Assembly (NCBI GenBank): GCA_036169595.1
Contig: CM069766.1
Coordinates: forward strand, 3,607,501 to 3,671,500
Reading direction: 5' to 3'
Source: Dictyostelium firmibasis
Lineage: Eukaryota > Evosea > Eumycetozoa > Dictyosteliales > Dictyosteliaceae
Length of the DNA: 64,000 nucleotides
Below, in pieces: positions 50,823 to 64,000 of the stretch; the stretch's first letter is position 1, and the number at the start of each line of letters is the position of its first letter. The translations under genes and the position numbers were made by a program. The notes under the pieces are model-generated. The model did not search any database, was not told the DNA's origin, and saw only the letters and a list, made by a program, of their open reading frames with translations.

Positions 50823-53208
50823 GTGGTAACAATAGTTTAAATAATTCAACAAATATTAATTCAAGCTCAATTGGAAATTGTGCACCTTCACCAACTACAT
50901 TAGGTTCAAAACCATTCTCAATACCAAAATTAAATTTAACAGAAAATAATTTAAATCCATCATCAACAACTGGTGATGAGGCCACACCACCATCATTATC
51001 AACATCTTCACCACGTATTAATGCACCACCACCATTAGAACATAAGAAATCATTCTTAAATTTAATTGGTATTTCACCAAGAGGTAATCGTGAACGTTCT
51101 TCATCTACAAATAGTTTAAATAATTCAACTTCATCATTAAAATTAAGTGGTAATATACAACAACATTATGATTCAGCACCAACTACACCAAGAAATTTTG
51201 GAACATTTGTAAGAACTCAACAACAACATCAACAACTACAACAACAACAACAACATCAACAAGAATCAATTGAAGCATTTGATTTTGAAGATGATAGTAC
51301 ATTAGGTGAAGTTTTAAATAAAATTTGTCAAAGATATCAACATATTGAAAAAGATTTATTAGAAGACTATAGTTTAGTAACAAAGGATGGTTTATGGCTA
51401 GTTGATCGTAATAAAACAATCACTGAACTTGGATTAAAACATATGGATGAAGTTGAATTTAAACGTATGACTCAAAAAGTTAAAGTAGTTTTCTTGAATA
51501 AAGAAATCGTTTTAAATTTTAATCCATCAGATACATTAAAAGAAATTAATTATAAAATTATTGTACATTATTTACCATCATTAATTAAATTGAGTAGATC
51601 AAATTCAATTTTATCATCATCATCTTCTTCAATATTCTCAAATCCATCATCATCATCACCATCGCAATCATATAGATCATCATTATCATTAGAGCCTTTA
51701 GTTATAACTGATCTTGAAAATAGTCAAGTTCTTTCAAATACACCATCAACACCAACTATAACTACAGTTGGTAATCATCAAATTTTAAATTTACAACAGC
51801 AAAATAATAAACAACGTTCATATTCCGACGCAAGTCCATTATCATTTTCAAAAGACTATTCATTAGAAATTTCAAATCACCAACAACAAAATATTGAAAA
51901 TCATATAAATAGAAGGAAAAATAGTATTTCAACCAATCCTTTGACGAATAGTAGTAGTAATATAAAAGATAATAAAGAAAAAGAAAAAGAAAAAGATAAT
52001 AATAATAATAACAACAATATAGCGAGTAGTACAGATACAATTCAATCAAATAGTTCAACTAGTAGTTTGGGTAGTAATAATAATATAGCGTTTTCAATTC
52101 AACAAAATAGATATCCAATACCTGAAAATTTACAAGAGTTTAAAGATTTTAAATTACATTTATCAGGTACAAAGAATCAAAATCCAAATATAAATATGAA
52201 ATTTGATATGTTGTTAGATGAACGTCGTATACTTTCATCTTTTAACTTTTGGAATAATATAAAGTTACACTTTAAAAATTCAACAAAAAGTTTACACTCT
52301 GATTCAAAAAGAGTTGCTCCAACTTTACCATTCTATTTACAAATCGAATCGGTTGAACAATTTAGTGTTAGTCATATCTTAGAATTAGAAGGTACTTTAT
52401 TAATTTCTGAAATTTTAAAATCATTCAATAGATTACTTTTAAATAATGAAAATTTAAAAATTAGTAAGTTGTATCAATTATTATTATTATTGTTTTTATT
52501 AAAATCCATTTTAACTTTTTTTTTTCTTTTTATTAATTTTATTAAATAGATGATCCATTAGATGAATATGGATTATATTTTAATACTGTAAATAATGGAA
52601 ATAGAGAAGGTTTAAGTTATGGTAGTTCAATTTATTTAGATCCATATAAAACATTATCACATTATCCAATGATTGAACCATTGGATAAATTAGTATTTAA
52701 GAGAACCAATTCAATATTTGGAGTTGATCCAAATACGATGGCATCAAGGATTGATCCAATCACTGGTTTTAATATACCATGTTTATTATTAGATTTAAAG
52801 CAAAAGTTTATTGAATTGGATGGTTTCTCAATTGAAGGTATCTTTAAAACAAATAATTATTATGATTTAACATTCACAGAGATCATTAAAGAAATTGAGA
52901 ATGGTACATTATTAACTAGTAATAATTCAAATGTAGATGCAATTGGTATTGCTTGCTTCATAAAACGTTGGTTTTCAAAGTTACCAAAAAAGATTTGTGC
53001 TCTATTAGATGACGAAACTTTACTCTATGCTTCAACTCAAGAATCAACTGCTGAAGCATCATTGGAATCAATTCCTCAACCATATAGATCTTTATTATTA
53101 TGGTTGGTTAGATTCTTATCTGAAGTTGCTCAAAGTGCTTATACAAATAAATGTAGTGCTAAAATTTTAGCAATTGTAATTGCTCCAAATTTAATTTCAA
53201 TTTCACCA

Positions 53209-53241
<33 letters not shown>

Positions 53242-53613
53242 GATAATAACAAAGATAATAACAAAGATAATGATCATCACCATCATCATCATCATAATAA
53301 TCATAATCACAATCATCATAGAGATAGAGATAATACATCAACAACACCAACTTCATCATCAGTTGGTAAATATACAAGTTTGGAAAAATTACATCAATGT
53401 ACTTTATTCCTAAGAAATTTAATCAAATTAAAATTGAGAGAGAATGGATTCCTTCCAATTTCAACCTCCTCAATCTCAATTTCAAATTCACATAATTCAT
53501 CATCTTTTATCTCTATGACTGGAACAAGTGAAACTTCTATTCATTCTTCAAATTCTCCAATCTCTTCTTCAATTTCAAGATCTCCCTCTTTAACTGATAT
53601 TGTTGAAGAGTAA
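49625..53613 (+). CDS. Talin-F0/F1-like and RhoGAP-like domain protein (2 exons)
   Basis: 1300 residues from join(49625-52463, 52550-53613), phase 1 (A+AT makes Asn), donor GTAAGT, acceptor AATAG. Between Ser/Asn-rich linkers there are ubiquitin-like segments resembling talin F0/F1. The first, near residues 185-300, has DAILLVIEKLPPG, YNLFLPQKNQWCKI and RTIYIKLPE. The second, near 545-650, has TLGEVLNKICQRYQ, YSLVTKDGLWLVDRNKTI and VKVVFLNKEIVLNF. A RhoGAP-like domain covers about residues 1005-1190 (IPCLLLDLKQKFIELDGFSI, EGIFKTN, FIKRWFSKLP, ILAIVIAPNL). The arginine-finger position is Lys and other key residues differ, so GAP activity is doubtful. Member of the Dictyostelium gac-type set, exact name unknown. 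Confidence 0.85.
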
Positions 53614-54647
53614 ATAATTTTTATTTTTATTTTTATTTTATTTTTTTTTTTTCCCTTAAACGAAAAAATTATCACACACTTTTTAAAAAAAAAATAATAA
53701 AAAAAAAAAAAAAAAAAAAATTTTTTTTTGTACAAAGTTAAATTTAATCAGAAGTTAAAACAAAAAAATTCTAATTTGTTATTATTATTATTTTTTTTAT
53801 TTTATTTTTTTATTTTTATTTTATTTTATTTTATTTTTTTTTTTTTTATTTTTGATTGAAAGGATATTTTTGTGATAAAAAAAAAAAAAATAAAAAAAAA
53901 AATTAAAAAAAATTAAAATAAAAATTAAAAAAAAAAAATAAAAAAAAAATCTCGGGTTTTTTTTTTTTTTTTTTTTTTTTTTCTGGTTGATTTAATTATT
54001 TTTAAATATTTATTTTTGATTATCAATTTCTTAAATATTATTACTATTTTATAAAAAATTTAACTGAAAAATTAAAGAATGAATGAAATTCAATAGATAT
54101 AAAAATTTAATTATCAAAAAATAAATAAAAAAAAATAAATCACACTGAAATGTAAAATACGTAATCTGATTTTTTTATTATAATTTTGGTCATGGTCACG
54201 TGCTCTAAGAAAAAAAAAGAAAAAAAAAAAATTCGAAAAAATTAAAAATAAAATAAAAATCAAAAAAAAATAAAATAAGAAAAAAAAAAAAAAACGACAC
54301 AAAAGTATCCACTTTTCACAATTCGCACTGGCAGTGTTTTGGATAATTATACATAAACGATAATAACAATCAAAAAAAAAATAATTAATAAATATTTAAC
54401 AAAAAAAAAAAAAAAAATATAATTTTAAAATAATAATAAATTATTGTATATTAATAAATCAAAATACCATATTAGTTAATTTTTATATATAAAAAAAAAA
54501 GGAAAAGAAAGAAAAGGTTAGATTTAAAAATCAATCAACATATTCATACATACATTTTATTTTCTTATATAAATTTATATTTATTATATTATTTATTATA
54601 ATAATAAAAAAAATATATTAAAATTCTTATTATTATTTGAAAATTAT

Positions 54648-54686
<39 letters not shown>

Positions 54687-54950
54687 TTTTAAAACAATTT
54701 ATAATATTCGCTTTTTTTAGTAGTTTACCAATAGCCATTAATAATAATTTTTAAATATTTTTTAATAAATTTTTTATTTTTTTATTTTTTTATTTTTATT
54801 TTTTTTTTTTTTTTGCGATCCCTAAGAACTTTTTTTTTATTATTTTTTTTTCAACAAAAAAACTAACCTCTAATATCGCTAAATCACTATTATATCATCT
54901 AATTTAATAATTATAATAATAATAATAATAAAAAATAATAATAAAAACTT
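53614..54950. promoter_or_regulatory. Intergenic and promoter of the SANT-domain gene
   Basis: 1.3 kb, mostly A/T runs. Notable: GGTCATGGTCACGTGCTCTA at 54188-54207 with a CACGTG E-box, and CACTGGCAGTG at 54326-54336, a perfect 5-base inverted repeat around one G, in a mixed patch 54296-54362. A further patch GCGATCCCTAAGAACT lies near 54815-54830. The 3' flank of the RhoGAP-like gene occupies the first 200-300 bases. No gene seen. Confidence 0.5.
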
Positions 54951-62561
<7,611 letters not shown>

Positions 62562-62732
62562 ATTTTGTCGAAAAAAAAAAATATACACAAATAAATTTAG
62601 TATTACAATTCTTTTTTCGATGACTTTTAAAAAATAAAATAAAATTTGTTTTTTTTTTTCTTTTTTTTTAAAATATTATTTTTAACAATTTTTTTTTAAT
62701 TATTTATTTTTAATAAAAATTAAATAATTATT
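62562..62732. other. Convergent spacer, SANT gene / glycerol-3-phosphate dehydrogenase
   Basis: 171 bases of AT-rich 3' flank for both genes, with AATAAA-like sequences on both strands. Nothing else seen. Confidence 0.6.
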
Positions 62733-63096
62733 TTATTTAGAAGTCATTGTTTTTAAATAATCTTTTGATTTTTTAAATTCCTCATCTTTTCTATTCTTAT
62801 CCCATTTTAATAATGGTGCCATTATATCAATAATTTTTGGAAGTGCAACTTCAGCTTTATCATGATCCAAGAATGATAATCTTGTTCTTCTACCAATAAT
62901 ATCCTCTGCTGTGCAAGCATACTCTTTTTTAATGCCATAAACTACTTCAGCCTCAATATATGGATATCCCTCAACTAATCTTTTATTTGAACCATTTTCA
63001 TTTGCCAATTTGGCCACAAATGGTGCTTGATCACCATAACTATGTGCTAAATGTTCTGCAATATCTTCTGGTAAATTGAAATCTAAAAAGATTGAA

Positions 63097-63128
<32 letters not shown>

Positions 63129-64000
63129 TATTAAGTGATGTAAATAGATTTTTCAAATAAAACATTATAATTACTTTTGACTAAATATTGATTTAAACTA
63201 TTAAAATATTTTTCACCACCAATTAATGGAAGAGTTGACGTTATACAACCTCTTGGAGTGAAAATTTCATTGTTTGAAGCAACAACATCAACTGTATCTT
63301 GAGCCATTGAACGATAGGTAGTCCATTTACCCCCAACTATAGTAACTAAACCCGAAGATGATTCACGAATTGAATGACTACGATTAATTTGAGATGTTTT
63401 ATCAACACCAGTTTGTTTAACCAATGGTCTAATACCTGACCAACAGGCCAACACTTGGGATTTATCCAAATTTACATTTGGATTACTATATTCTTTGATC
63501 GATTCAAGAATGAATTCAACATCTTTTTCTAATGGTTGAGGATTTTCAATGATTGGTGATGGATCATCGGTTGTACCAACCAATGTTTTACCTTCGAATG
63601 GAAGGATGAATAATACACGACCATCCTTTGTCTTTGGATTTAAGAATCCTTTATCGGAAGGAATTAAATTACCAGGTAACATAATATGAACACCTGAACT
63701 TGCCGATACGATTGGTGATGTATTTGGATTATCTAATTTTCTAATAGAATCAGAGTATGGACCAGTTGCATTTACAACTGCTTTACATGGTACTGAATAT
63801 TTTTTACCAGTTAATCTATCTCTAACTATAACACCTTTAATTTTTGAATTCTCTTTATTGTTAGTTGTTGTTGTTGTTGAAGAATTATCATCTTTAATGA
63901 AATCGATAACTTCTGTATAGTTTAAAGTTAATGCACCTTGTTGAGCAGCAGTTAATGCTATTGCAACATTCATACGTGCATCATTATGTTGACCATCGAA
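62733..64000 (-). CDS. Mitochondrial FAD glycerol-3-phosphate dehydrogenase (GPD2), 3' part
   Basis: Two exons visible, 64000-63175 and 63082-62733 on -, phase 1 (A+AT makes Asn), donor GTAATT. The 5' end lies beyond the window: the frame runs to base 64000 (Phe-Asp-Gly-Gln-His-Asn-Asp-Ala-Arg before the first visible Met). This inner-membrane flavoenzyme oxidises sn-glycerol 3-phosphate to dihydroxyacetone phosphate and feeds ubiquinone. Motifs: YDGQHNDAR-type DGQHNDARMN, VNATGPYSDSIRKLD, SSGVHIMLPG, FILPFEGKTLVGTTDD, ACWSGIRPLV, and VTIVGGKWTTYRSMAQDTVD. Exon 2 encodes the C-terminal domain (EDIAEHLAHSYGDQAP, EGYPYIEAEVVYGIKKEYAC, DIIGRRTRLSFLD). No C-terminal EF-hands, unlike animal GPD2, so calcium control is not expected. 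A Thr-rich insertion (STTTTTNN) is present. Confidence 0.95.

Overview
The window is nuclear DNA of a social amoeba, almost certainly Dictyostelium discoideum. Intergenic DNA is extremely AT-rich, with long oligo(dA)/oligo(dT) runs. Introns are short and AT-rich (GTAAGT/GTATGT donors). Proteins carry long Asn and Gln homopolymers from AAT/AAC and CAA codons. Several products match known D. discoideum genes: the 369-residue ERK2 kinase with its TEY loop, and the PKA catalytic subunit with a long Gln-rich N-terminus. I see no transposon, retroelement, CRISPR array, rRNA or tRNA gene.

Layout, left to right. 0-9.3 kb: the 3' end of the PP2A B55 subunit gene, RBMX2-type splicing factor, PMS1/MutL mismatch-repair protein, and a zinc-finger/short-chain-dehydrogenase fusion, all on +. 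9.3-13.3 kb: on -, a bacterial-looking methyltransferase and a three-exon Tim44-like mitochondrial protein. 13.7-20.9 kb: BAG6-like ubiquitin-like protein (+), TRM11 tRNA methyltransferase (-, three exons), CIR1 (+) and a small one-pass membrane protein (+). 21.3-30 kb: pkaC (-) and a 1564-residue F-box/LRR-like protein (-, four exons). 31-38 kb: erkB (+), pigA (-), FAM32A (+), NDC80 (-). 38-47 kb: GCP3 (+), two tandem paralogous secreted GPI-anchored proteins (-), MSH4 (+). 49.6-64 kb: a talin-F0/RhoGAP-like protein (+), a 2455-residue SANT-domain protein (+), and mitochondrial FAD glycerol-3-phosphate dehydrogenase (-, running off the right edge).

Shared functions: mitosis and spindle (NDC80 and GCP3 from one divergent promoter), mismatch repair and meiosis (PMS1, MSH4), cAMP signalling (PKA-C, ERK2) and GPI anchors (PIG-A makes the anchor; the two paralogues probably carry it). 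GC-rich E2F-like sites lie upstream of pms1 and between ndc80 and GCP3, and I found none elsewhere between genes. G/T-rich (GBF-like) tracts lie upstream of the GPI-anchored pair and of pkaC. These regulatory readings are inference from motifs.

Most interesting observations: (1) the GPI-anchored pair looks like a lytic-polysaccharide-monooxygenase-type fold lacking the N-terminal copper-binding His; (2) the RhoGAP-like domain has Lys in place of the arginine finger; (3) the SDR fusion has Thr in place of the catalytic Tyr; (4) several intergenic islands have coding-like composition but no clear gene; (5) the 3' end of the BAG6-like gene is unresolved. Exon boundaries were read by eye and checked for phase, not confirmed with transcripts.
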